Notes under the pieces: model-generated | What the model was told of the DNA's origin: nothing | The model's input: only the letters and a program-made list of their open reading frames with translations | The model's database searches: none | Translations under genes and position numbers: made by a program | Assembly: GCA_045110515.1 (NCBI GenBank) | Contig: JBGCGD010000017.1 | Span: 1 to 64,000 of the forward strand | Direction: 5' to 3' | DNA length: 64,000 bases | Source: Granulosicoccus sp045110515 | GTDB lineage: Bacteria; Pseudomonadota; Gammaproteobacteria; Granulosicoccales; Granulosicoccaceae | Part shown: one piece after another, positions 7,906 through 16,375 of the stretch | How the letters are laid out: the number at the start of each line of letters is the position of its first letter | How positions within the stretch are numbered: position 1 is the first letter of the stretch

Positions 7906-8565
7906 ATGTCGCCCTTTCTTGTCTCATTCAAACTGGCTATCTGGACAACAATCATCTTGTTGCCCATCGGTATGTTGTTGGGAAGGTGGCTAGCGTTTGC
8001 ACGGTTCAAGGGAAAAGCCTGGGTTGAATCGCTAGTACTTTTACCGTTAGTACTTCCACCCACGGTTATTGGCTACTACCTGTTACTGGTGTTCAGTCCA
8101 GAATCATTTAGCGGCAGTTTGGTCACACAATGGTTTGGACAACCCTTGGTGTTTACGTTTCCAGGATTAGTGGTCGCCTCTGTTATCGTTAACCTGCCGT
8201 TTGCAGTACAACCCATGCAGCTTGCCTACAGCTCTCTTCCGCTGGAAGTACGCGAAGCTGCCTGGGTTAGTGGCTTATCATCACTTGAAACTTGGTGGCA
8301 TATCGAGCTCCCGCAGATCTGGCAGGGTATTTTAGGTAGCGCTACACTCATTTTTTCGCACACCCTTGGAGAGTTCGGTGTGGTCTTACTGGTGGGAGGG
8401 AACATCGAAGGTAGCACCCGCACCGTATCAATCGCAATATACGATCACGTGCAAGCTTTCGATATGCAAAGTGCAGGATGGTATAGCCTTGCGTTGCTAG
8501 TGCTATCGCTGTCAGCGTTGTTGGTTGTTCGCATCAACACACACCACAGAGCGGGACACGCATAG
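7906..8565 (+). CDS. modB: Molybdate ABC transporter permease
   Basis: Inner-membrane permease, 219 residues, about five transmembrane helices. ModB-typical sequence is visible at ESLVLLPLVLPPTVIGYYLL (residues about 43-62) and at the cytoplasmic coupling loop HTLGEFGVVLLVGGNIEGST. It forms the membrane channel of the molybdate importer with ModC as motor. The gene begins 16 bp after modA and ends 9 bp before modC. Confidence 0.9.
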   Translation: MSPFLVSFKLAIWTTIILLPIGMLLGRWLAFARFKGKAWVESLVLLPLVLPPTVIGYYLLLVFSPESFSGSLVTQWFGQPLVFTFPGLVVASVIVNLPFAVQPMQLAYSSLPLEVREAAWVSGLSSLETWWHIELPQIWQGILGSATLIFSHTLGEFGVVLLVGGNIEGSTRTVSIAIYDHVQAFDMQSAGWYSLALLVLSLSALLVVRINTHHRAGHA

Positions 8566-8574
8566 ATCCTATTT

Positions 8575-9714
8575 ATGAGCGTTAACACTCATCCGTCTGC
8601 TGAGCTGGACACATCAGATAAATCGCTTAGGGTGTCATTGCATAACCAATCGTCCCCTGTGCTCAATGTAGAAATGCAATGTCACCCGGGTGAAATGCTC
8701 GCCTTAGTGGGTCCATCGGGCAGCGGTAAAAGCACGGTACTGCGCACCATCGCCGGTTTACAAAACGTTGAAATTGGGCGTATCAGCTGCAACGGCGAAA
8801 CCTGGTTGCACACTCACCATCGCAAAGATGTCAAAGTACAGCAGCGCAATGTTGGTATGGTGTTTCAGCACTATGCGTTGTTTCCTCATAAGAGCGTGGA
8901 GGAAAACGTTTCCCTGGGCATACGCGGTTCAACGCGTGCTGAAAAAAAGCAGATTGCCGCAAACTGGTTGGAACGAACCAACATGACCGGTTTGGAAAAA
9001 CGCAACCCTAACCAACTTTCCGGTGGACAGAAACAACGTGTTGCATTGGCTCGGGCATTGGCATCCAATCCGTCGGTGCTGCTTCTCGATGAACCCTTCT
9101 CAGCGGTTGATCAACAAACACGACGCAAGCTCTACCGAGAACTGGCAAAACTTCGTTGCGGCTTGGATATCCCGATGATTCTCGTCACACATGATGTTCG
9201 CGAAGTTCAGCAGTTGGCAGACAGCATGTGTTTAATCCACAAAGGGCAAACGCTTCAACAAGGCTCCGTACATGACGTTATCAGCGCCCCCCGAAGTAAG
9301 GCGATTGCAAAATTGCTGGGCCATCAAAACTTGTTTGCCGCGTGCGTATCTCATCAGGACTCGACGGAGACTTGTTACCAATTGGGCGATACAGAAACTC
9401 TACACGGAGAACCATCAGATTTAGCACCAGGCACAACGGTGACATTACTTATCTCACCCAGCGCGATCTCCCTGGCAGGGAATTCGTCTCACGATCAAGC
9501 CGAACACAACGTACTTCATGGCCTGGTTAGAGATGCCGTAAGTATGGGGGATGAGTGGTCGATCACCGTTCATCTGCACACCGTTACCAAATCACTGCGA
9601 TTTCGCCTCCCCCAGCACTTGCTCAGTTCTGGCTGCTTAGCACCAGGTAGTCCAATTAGTGTAAATATTCGGCGCTCTGGTATATTGGCGATTAACGATA
9701 CTCACTCAGTATGA
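8575..9714 (+). CDS. modC: Molybdate ABC transporter ATP-binding protein
   Basis: ABC ATPase of 379 residues with Walker A GPSGSGKSTVLRTIAG, Q-loop MVFQHYALFPH, signature LSGGQKQRVALARAL, Walker B LLLDEPFSAVD and H-loop VTHD. The region after about residue 240 is long enough for the C-terminal Mop/TOBE oxyanion-binding domain seen in ModC. Its place after modA and modB sets the assignment; the ATPase alone could belong to other importers of the CUT1/MOI group. Its stop is 7 bp from mbfA. Confidence 0.88.
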   Translation: MSVNTHPSAELDTSDKSLRVSLHNQSSPVLNVEMQCHPGEMLALVGPSGSGKSTVLRTIAGLQNVEIGRISCNGETWLHTHHRKDVKVQQRNVGMVFQHYALFPHKSVEENVSLGIRGSTRAEKKQIAANWLERTNMTGLEKRNPNQLSGGQKQRVALARALASNPSVLLLDEPFSAVDQQTRRKLYRELAKLRCGLDIPMILVTHDVREVQQLADSMCLIHKGQTLQQGSVHDVISAPRSKAIAKLLGHQNLFAACVSHQDSTETCYQLGDTETLHGEPSDLAPGTTVTLLISPSAISLAGNSSHDQAEHNVLHGLVRDAVSMGDEWSITVHLHTVTKSLRFRLPQHLLSSGCLAPGSPISVNIRRSGILAINDTHSV

Positions 9715-9721
9715 AGACATC

Positions 9722-10705
9722 ATGTTGACTCGGTTTTTTCCTGGATCAAAGCGATCGTTTAATGATCTTAGTGAACAGGAGGTGCTGGCTTTAGCCATCT
9801 CTTCTGAAGAAGATGACATGCGCATATACCAAGCTTACGCTGACGGATTGCGTGAGAGCTACCCTGACTCCGCGCGCATGTTCGATGCGATGGCAGACGA
9901 AGAAAATGTCCATCGATCACAGCTCATTGCTTTGCACAAGAAACGATTCGGCGACGTTATTCCTCTCATTCGCCGAGAACATGTCAAGGGATATTACGAG
10001 CGGAAGCCTGACTGGCTGGTACGCCCACTATCCATAGAAAAAACTCGCATGATGGCGGCGAACATGGAGTCGCAAGCCGAGCGCTTCTACCGCGTTGCCG
10101 CCTCTCGTACTAAAGATGCCGATACTCGAAACCTTCTTGGTGAGCTGGCTTTCGCGGAAGCGCAACATAACGATCTAGCTGTCCGACTCGAAGAGCAACT
10201 CGTACCCAACGACGTTAAAGACAAAGAAGACGAGACGGAGCGCAAGCAATTTCTCCTGACCTATGTGCAACCCGGGCTGGCTGGTCTGATGGATGGCTCA
10301 ATATCCACATTAGCGCCGATATTTGCGGCAGCGTTTGCAACGGGTGATACCTGGAATACGTTTCTCATCGGTTTATCAGCCTCTATTGGCGCCGGCATAT
10401 CCATGGGCTTTACTGAAGCTGCACACGATGACGGCGTCCTAACAGGAAGAGGCTCTCCACTTAAGCGCGGCTTGGCCTCAGGAATAATGACCACCGTTGG
10501 TGGCTTAGGTCACGCTCTTCCATACCTTATCCCCGATTTCAAAACCGCGACCACAATAGCCATTGCGGTGGTGTTCATTGAGCTCTGGGCAATTACCTGG
10601 ATACAACACAAGTACATGGAAACGCCCTGGGGAAGAGCCATGTTCCAAGTCATACTTGGCGGATCTTTGGTGTTGGCAGCGGGTATCTTAATTGGCGTTG
10701 CTTAA
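9722..10705 (+). CDS. mbfA: MbfA-like ferritin/VIT1 fusion, predicted iron exporter
   Basis: Two-domain protein of 327 residues. Residues about 15-155 are a rubrerythrin/ferritin-like helical bundle with iron-ligand motifs (SSEEDDMRIYQAY, ADEENVHRSQL, NMESQAERFY, FAEAQHNDL). Residues about 175-327 are a VIT1/CCC1-type membrane domain with LAGLMDGSISTLAPIFAAAF. This matches membrane-bound ferritin A (MbfA), shown in Bradyrhizobium and Agrobacterium to export iron and protect against iron and peroxide stress. It starts 7 bp after modC, so it is probably cotranscribed with the molybdate operon, an unexpected pairing. No Fur or Irr site could be recognised. Confidence 0.88.
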   Translation: MLTRFFPGSKRSFNDLSEQEVLALAISSEEDDMRIYQAYADGLRESYPDSARMFDAMADEENVHRSQLIALHKKRFGDVIPLIRREHVKGYYERKPDWLVRPLSIEKTRMMAANMESQAERFYRVAASRTKDADTRNLLGELAFAEAQHNDLAVRLEEQLVPNDVKDKEDETERKQFLLTYVQPGLAGLMDGSISTLAPIFAAAFATGDTWNTFLIGLSASIGAGISMGFTEAAHDDGVLTGRGSPLKRGLASGIMTTVGGLGHALPYLIPDFKTATTIAIAVVFIELWAITWIQHKYMETPWGRAMFQVILGGSLVLAAGILIGVA

Positions 10706-10730
10706 CAAACGTAGCCACCATAAAGCAGCT

Positions 10731-10982
10731 CTAGCGCACCTGAGGGCCCGCAATGCCCGTAGGTATCGGTGGCTTACTGACATCAGCGCCCGATGCCGTC
10801 ATAATTTGCGCTAACTCAGTGTTGCCTACAACAACTTGCCTGTCATTATTCAATTCATGCTTGACTGACGTGAACATAGAAATCATAGCGTCGGCCTGAC
10901 GATCGCCCCGTTCATTCGTCTGCTTTAAATAGGACTGATGAATGTGCCTGACAATTAAAATCAGAGCCAGCGCGGATGTCAC
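10731..10982 (-). pseudogene. Fragment of a membrane protein, probable 3' remnant of the wHTH gene
   Basis: An 83-codon frame opening at a GTG. The first residues form a short hydrophobic helix (TSALALILIVRHIHQSYLK), followed by a polar segment with no recognised domain. It lies downstream of the wHTH fragment at 11027-11515 but in a different frame, and a third frame (10912-11100) reads through the gap. Together they look like one gene, DNA-binding-like domain, linker, membrane helix and short tail, broken by one or two frameshifts. It could instead be a genuine small membrane protein. Confidence 0.4.
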
Positions 10983-11026
10983 TTCGCACTTTGCGAGTTG
11001 TTTTCAGCTTGTCCAGTGGCAACGCT

Positions 11027-11515
11027 TTATACACTGAACCCTGAGCTGACGGCACTATTGGTCGCCACCCCTTGCGCACTTCTTCGGGAATCATTTCCAT
11101 GGTTGGCTAGAACCACCTCGTCAGAATCTTGAACATCGGCTAGCGCGCCACAACCACCTACCTTATAGAAAGAGGGTACATAAGTACCCACCGTTAACTC
11201 GATGATGGCCGCACAGCCTTGTTGGTCTTCATACACTTCAGTCAGAGTTTTTCTCAGCCTCAGTGCCAACACTCGAACCGAGGGATCGCTCTGTGCGTCA
11301 AATGTATCCGGTTTTCCGAGTGCATCTACTCCGACAGAAAATGCTTTTATGCGATCGGCGTGACCGTTGAGTGTTTCAGTCACTATGTACCGTAAAAAAG
11401 CAGACATTTGAGGGGCGCTGGAGAATCGTTGCAATCCCAATACGCGCTCGAGTTCAGCTTTAATTAGGCGCTCGTCTGCCTCAATTTGACACTCTTTGTT
11501 GACATCTGAAGTCAT
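11027..11515 (-). CDS. Winged-helix-like N-terminal domain protein, probably truncated
   Basis: A 162-residue frame. Residues about 12-115 match the N-terminal winged-helix-like domain found in front of TPR or membrane segments in many uncharacterised regulators. Visible signatures are ELERVLGLQRF, MSAFLRYIVTETLNGHADRIKAFSVG, DPSVRVLALRLRKTL and IELTVGTYVPSFY. In those proteins the domain is followed by a linker, a membrane helix and TPR repeats. Here the frame closes soon after the domain with a low-quality tail (RRSAQGVATNSAVSS), and coding-like sequence continues in other frames to 10731. I take it as the surviving 5' part of a disrupted regulator gene. Confidence 0.5.
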   Translation of the reverse strand: MTSDVNKECQIEADERLIKAELERVLGLQRFSSAPQMSAFLRYIVTETLNGHADRIKAFSVGVDALGKPDTFDAQSDPSVRVLALRLRKTLTEVYEDQQGCAAIIELTVGTYVPSFYKVGGCGALADVQDSDEVVLANHGNDSRRSAQGVATNSAVSSGFSV

Positions 11516-11852
11516 TTCAATTTAGGTCCCGAATAAATCCTTTATACGACCCACCAATGGCTCAGCCAAACACAACGCTTAGCTAAGGCTTGATTGGTGA
11601 GAACCTCCTAACCATCTTGAGTATTGACCTTTTTTGTATGCGTATGACCCAGATCTAGAGGCCATTTGTAAAATTTAGTCAGGAAAATGTAAAGATAGAC
11701 GAAAGTATGGGCGGCGCATCCTTGGAGAAATCTTTCAATTACCGCAACTATTTCTTGAGTCTTCAGCGGATGAATGTCACGATGAGCCATCAGCTCCAAA
11801 CGCTAGGTTTGGTGTCTTATGCCATTGTTTTAACGAAGCTTCTTAAACCAGA
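11516..11852. other. Intergenic region with no supported gene
   Basis: This 337-bp AT-rich stretch lies between the divergent wHTH gene and the response-regulator gene and must carry both promoters. A 63-codon minus frame (11608-11799) has no recognisable domain or good ribosome-binding site. I see no tRNA, terminator or repeat. Confidence 0.5.
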
Positions 11853-12611
11853 GTGAATAATTCGCCCACAGTTTTAGTTGTAGACGATGATCCTCGTATA
11901 AGAGATCTACTGCGATCGTCACTCGAAGCTGAACGCTTTGTCGTGTTCGAAGCGCACTCCAGTGAAACGCTTTACAAACAACTGAAAGAACACACAATCG
12001 ACCTAATCACGATGGATATTGTTTTAAATCGGGAGAACGGACTCGATTTGGTCAAAGACATCCGGAAATATAGCGAAATCCCTATTATTTTAGTAACGGG
12101 ACGCATTGATCTAATCGACACAGTTCTTGGACTTGAATTGGGCGCTGATGACTACATCACCAAACCGTTTTTAACTCGGGAGCTGGTCGCCAGGGTGCGT
12201 TGTGTAATGCGACGTGCGCGTATTTCGAATGCCGTGCCAGCACCGGATGCGCGGGAGCAAACTAACGACCCTAGCCAGGAAGTCCTGAGCTTTGGCAAAT
12301 GGTATCTCACACCCGGTTCACGCGAGCTTAGAAATGCTGAAAACGCATTGGTCGCTTTAACGTCCACAGAGTTCGATCTGCTGGAGATATTCCTAAGCAG
12401 CCCCCAACGTGTACTTACACGCGATCACCTTATGGAAACTCTCACTGGACGCAACTGGCACCCTAGCGACAGGGTCATCGACAACCACGTTGTTCAGCTG
12501 CGAAGAAAGTTAGAGTCCGATGATCAATCTGAATGGATAAAAACAGTGCGCGGGTCCGGCTATTTGTTCGCTGGGAAGGTGATTAAAACCAGCGGCAAAA
12601 GCGGTGGTTGA
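11853..12611 (+). CDS. OmpR/PhoB-family response regulator (orphan)
   Basis: Two-domain response regulator, 252 residues, GTG start. The receiver has acidic pocket D11/D12, phospho-acceptor D55 (LITMDIVL), T82 and K104 (ADDYITKPF), all intact. The C-terminal winged helix has TSTEFDLLEIFLSSPQRVLTR, VIDNHVVQLRRKLE and KTVRGSGYLF. A 35-residue linker joins them. No histidine kinase gene is adjacent, so the partner must be elsewhere. It lies 237 bp upstream of putA in the same direction; regulation of putA is possible, since the PutA here lacks its own DNA-binding domain, but this is inference. Confidence 0.88.
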   Translation: MNNSPTVLVVDDDPRIRDLLRSSLEAERFVVFEAHSSETLYKQLKEHTIDLITMDIVLNRENGLDLVKDIRKYSEIPIILVTGRIDLIDTVLGLELGADDYITKPFLTRELVARVRCVMRRARISNAVPAPDAREQTNDPSQEVLSFGKWYLTPGSRELRNAENALVALTSTEFDLLEIFLSSPQRVLTRDHLMETLTGRNWHPSDRVIDNHVVQLRRKLESDDQSEWIKTVRGSGYLFAGKVIKTSGKSGG

Positions 12612-12619
12612 TACCCGCG

Positions 12620-12639
12620 AACAGAATTTTCATTCTGTT
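12620..12639. promoter_or_regulatory. Inverted repeat between response regulator and putA
   Basis: Perfect 8-bp arms AACAGAAT and ATTCTGTT separated by TTTC, 9 bp after the response-regulator stop and about 210 bp before putA. The arms are AT-rich and no T-run follows on the plus strand, so it is a weak terminator candidate and a possible operator. Confidence 0.3.
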
Positions 12640-12848
12640 GCCGTGGAGATAGTTTAAAAATTAGCCAAAACGACTAAATTTCCAAATACACCAGACGTAT
12701 TTTTCTAAATCCATATATATTTTAGTGAACAAACATCTAAAAAGCCTATAAAAAAGCTAATTAGCCTTTCCAATTCTATTCATACTCAGCGGACTTTCGT
12801 TTAAGCACTTCCTGTCTCGCCAACGTTCCATTCTCCCAAGGCACCACT

Positions 12849-15800
12849 ATGAATACTTCCGACGCTTCTATCAATCTGAACCCGCTCAGAGAACAATTGC
12901 GAGTCAGATATACACAGGAAGAATCTCAGGTTGTCACTGAACTGCTAGCCGGTATATCTCCCACCAACCCCGAACTGGACGTGATACAAGAAAGGGCAGC
13001 CGATTTGGTTAAGCGGCTCCGTACTAGTAACAAGCCGACAATGATGGAGAGCTTCCTGTCTGAGTACGGCCTTTCCACGCCGGAAGGTGTTGGATTGATG
13101 TGCCTTGCGGAAGCCTTGCTCCGGGTTCCTGATGCGCAAACGATCGACGAGCTTATCGCAGACAAACTGGAATCCTCTGATTGGGCTGCGCATCTGGGAC
13201 AATCAAGCTCGCCTTTGGTCAATGCATCTACCTGGGCTCTTTTGCTTACCGGGCGACTACTCGACAGTAAAGATCACCCGACCCGCTCATTGTCCGCATT
13301 AGTCAAACGCATGGGCGAACCTGTCATCCGCACAGCAGTTGCGCAGGCAATGAAGATGCTGGGAAAGCAGTTTGTACTGGGGCAGGATATCCAGCAGGCG
13401 ATCGATGAGGCCCGCCAACTTGAATCAAACGGATATACCTATTCATACGACATGCTAGGTGAGGCCGCACACACTCGTGCAGATGCTGAACGCTACAAAC
13501 AGTCGTATTCAGTGGCTATTGAAAACCTAAAGCAGGTACCTGGTAATACTGTCAGAGATAAGCCAGGAATTTCAGTCAAGCTCTCAGCACTGCATCCACG
13601 TTATGAGCACAGCCAATATGCCAGCGTTATGGAAGAGCTGGTTGCATCTGTGGAATCTCTTGCAGAACAGGCTGCTGAAGCCAACATCGGATTTAATATT
13701 GATGCGGAGGAAGCGGATAGACTGGATCTTTCACTCGATATCATCGAAACCTTGCTACAAAACCCCCGATTCGCCAACTGGGAAGGATTGGGAATCGTTG
13801 TACAAGCCTATAGCCGTAGAGCAATGCCTGTGATTGACTGGCTCATAGCTGCAGCGAATAAATACGATAGGAAAATTATGGTTCGCCTGGTAAAAGGCGC
13901 CTATTGGGATAGCGAAATCAAACAAGCTCAGGAGTTGGGTTTAGCATCATTTCCCGTGTTTACCCGAAAAATTAATACTGATGTCAGCTATCTCGCCTGC
14001 GCAGAGCGACTCCTTGAAAATCGTGACCGGATTTACCCTCAATTCGCAACACACAACGCTCATAGTGTTTGTGCAATTCACTATCTAGCCGGTGCTGCCA
14101 ACGATACATATGAATTCCAACGGCTACATGGCATGGGTGAATCACTGCACGAGTCCTTTAAAAAGCAATACCAGACTCGCTGCCGTATCTATGCGCCGGT
14201 CGGTGCGCACCAAGATCTACTGGCCTATTTGGTTAGGCGCCTACTCGAAAACGGTGCGAATAGCTCATTTGTTAATCAGATTGTTGATCATCGAATCCAT
14301 CCTGAACAAGTTGCGCAATGTCCCGTTAGAGACGCACGAAATACGGATACGCTTGTACACCCAAATATTGCGCACCCGCTGGATCTATATCAACCACAAC
14401 GTCAAAACTCGAAAGGCTTTCGAATAAACGACCCGGCATCAATTACGCCTTTAATAACCCAAAGACACACCTACCAAACAACTCGTTGGTTCGCATCCTC
14501 CATCATTCATGGCATCGATCGCAAATCCGAATTAAAACCCGTTTTTTCGCCAAACGACTCCACCGATAAAGTGGGTGAAGTTCAGTTGGCTAGCGATAGA
14601 GACGTGGTTCAGGCACTCAGCGTGGCCAAGGATTATAAAAACACTTGGGCATCTACGGCCATTAGTCAGAAAGCAAATGCATTACGTGTAGCCTCAGATG
14701 TCTATGAAGAGCACATCGCAGAATTCTCCGCCCTGCTTTGCCGCGAAGCTGGGAAAACGATTAACGACGCTATCTCAGAAGTACGCGAAGCAGTAGATTT
14801 TTTACGCTACTACGCAGCGAGTGCTGAAGAATTAGAACCGACGCTGTCTAAATATTCAACGCACTCTCATGGGGTTGTTGTCTGTATTAGTCCCTGGAAT
14901 TTTCCGTTGGCCATATTTACCGGCCAAATAGCGGGTGCACTGGTGGGCGGCAATGTCGTAATAGCCAAACCAGCCGAACAAACACCGCTCATTGCGACAA
15001 GAGCCGTTGAGCTTCTCCACCAGGCTGGAATTCCCACTCAAGCCTTACAACTACTGCTTGGCGAGGGTGCCACAATCGGACAAGCACTCACAGAATCCAA
15101 CATTGTTGACGGCGTCTGCTTCACCGGTTCCACAATAACAAGTCGCTATATTGAGCGAACTTTATCTAACCGAACTTCAGATGACATTGCCAAAGGCGCT
15201 AACGAAAATCCATTTTTGATGGCCGAGACAGGTGGCATCAATGCGATGATAGTCGATAGCTCCGCGCTCACTGAACAGGTTGTTCGCGATTGCCTCATCT
15301 CAGCCTTCCAAAGCGCCGGGCAACGCTGTTCCGCTTTACGAGTTCTGTATGTTCAACGTGAAGCAGAAGAACGTCTAGTTACCATGCTAAGTGGTGCGAT
15401 GGATTGCCTATCACTTGGCAACCCATGGGATATTGCAACGGACATGGGGCCTGTTATCGATGTCAATGCCCATACCACGATTTCACAATACATCGATGGG
15501 CACAGACAGGCCGGTACATTACTCCATGAGTCTTCAAGTGCACTACCGACAGCTGCTGAGACGCTCAACCTGTGGATTAAACCCACACTGGTTAAAGTGT
15601 CAGGCATTGAAGAAATGAACAAGGAGATCTTTGGTCCGGTTTTGCATATAGCAACGTACGAGGCTAGCGAACTCAGTCGTGTCGTCGAAAATATTAACGG
15701 CAGTGGATACGGTTTGACGTTTGGTCTTCACACTCGCATTGATGATCGCGTGCAACAGGTCGTGGAAACCATTCACGCTGGAAATGTGTATGTCAATCGC

Positions 15801-16352
15801 AACCAGATAGGTGCAGTTGTTGGCTCTCAACCCTTTGGCGGTGAAGGCTTATCCGGGACCGGGCCAAAAGCCGGTGGACCCTGGTACGTGCCCCGCCTGA
15901 TGAACATTGGGGTACCACAATCTACTTTGCCAAATACTTCTAGTACTGAAAACCTGGGCTTAGTTCTGCCTGGACCCACCGGCGAAAGCAATCATTGGCG
16001 CACTGCCCCGCGCTCGCCGGTATTAATCATCGATAACGGATCACCAGAGGTGCAAAACGCAGAAAAAGCATCTCAGGCGTTGGGCTGCGAGACTCTGCTC
16101 ATTGAGGTGAAAAAAGCGCAAACAGATTTACTCAACGCTATCAACAACCACAAAGCCGAGGTGGTTGTTGCACCACAATCTACAGCACTGGAGCGATTGA
16201 ATTATCGAACACAAATGTCTCAGAGCAATGGCGCTTTAATTCCTTTGCTCCATTCAGCTGATGACCCAAGCCGTTTACTGATGGAACGTCATGTCTGCAT
16301 TGACACAACCGCCGCCGGTGGTAACGCTAGTCTGCTGGGTGAAACAGACTAG
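12849..16352 (+). CDS. putA: Bifunctional proline dehydrogenase / L-glutamate-gamma-semialdehyde dehydrogenase PutA
   Basis: Oxidises proline to glutamate in two steps with FAD and NAD+, channelling the intermediate between active sites. At 1167 residues it has a PutA domain and PRODH barrel (roughly 90-470; HPRYEH, NIDAEEADRLDLSLDII, VRLVKGAYWDSEIK), an ALDH domain (about 570-1020; CISPWNFPLAIFTGQIAGAL, catalytic Cys827 in SAGQRCSALR, EIFGPVLHI) and a C-terminal extension ending in the conserved HVCIDTTAAGGNASLL. The N-terminal ribbon-helix-helix repressor domain of the E. coli trifunctional protein is absent: the sequence begins directly with the linker-like NPLREQLRVRYTQ. Transcriptional control must therefore come from another protein. 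Confidence 0.95.
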   Translation: MNTSDASINLNPLREQLRVRYTQEESQVVTELLAGISPTNPELDVIQERAADLVKRLRTSNKPTMMESFLSEYGLSTPEGVGLMCLAEALLRVPDAQTIDELIADKLESSDWAAHLGQSSSPLVNASTWALLLTGRLLDSKDHPTRSLSALVKRMGEPVIRTAVAQAMKMLGKQFVLGQDIQQAIDEARQLESNGYTYSYDMLGEAAHTRADAERYKQSYSVAIENLKQVPGNTVRDKPGISVKLSALHPRYEHSQYASVMEELVASVESLAEQAAEANIGFNIDAEEADRLDLSLDIIETLLQNPRFANWEGLGIVVQAYSRRAMPVIDWLIAAANKYDRKIMVRLVKGAYWDSEIKQAQELGLASFPVFTRKINTDVSYLACAERLLENRDRIYPQFATHNAHSVCAIHYLAGAANDTYEFQRLHGMGESLHESFKKQYQTRCRIYAPVGAHQDLLAYLVRRLLENGANSSFVNQIVDHRIHPEQVAQCPVRDARNTDTLVHPNIAHPLDLYQPQRQNSKGFRINDPASITPLITQRHTYQTTRWFASSIIHGIDRKSELKPVFSPNDSTDKVGEVQLASDRDVVQALSVAKDYKNTWASTAISQKANALRVASDVYEEHIAEFSALLCREAGKTINDAISEVREAVDFLRYYAASAEELEPTLSKYSTHSHGVVVCISPWNFPLAIFTGQIAGALVGGNVVIAKPAEQTPLIATRAVELLHQAGIPTQALQLLLGEGATIGQALTESNIVDGVCFTGSTITSRYIERTLSNRTSDDIAKGANENPFLMAETGGINAMIVDSSALTEQVVRDCLISAFQSAGQRCSALRVLYVQREAEERLVTMLSGAMDCLSLGNPWDIATDMGPVIDVNAHTTISQYIDGHRQAGTLLHESSSALPTAAETLNLWIKPTLVKVSGIEEMNKEIFGPVLHIATYEASELSRVVENINGSGYGLTFGLHTRIDDRVQQVVETIHAGNVYVNRNQIGAVVGSQPFGGEGLSGTGPKAGGPWYVPRLMNIGVPQSTLPNTSSTENLGLVLPGPTGESNHWRTAPRSPVLIIDNGSPEVQNAEKASQALGCETLLIEVKKAQTDLLNAINNHKAEVVVAPQSTALERLNYRTQMSQSNGALIPLLHSADDPSRLLMERHVCIDTTAAGGNASLLGETD

Positions 16353-16375
16353 CGCCTCAAACCTTCAATGCCTAT

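Noticed and set aside
11608..11799. 63-codon minus-strand frame in the intergenic region before the response regulator
   Set aside because: No domain, no convincing ribosome-binding site and a composition unlike neighbouring genes.
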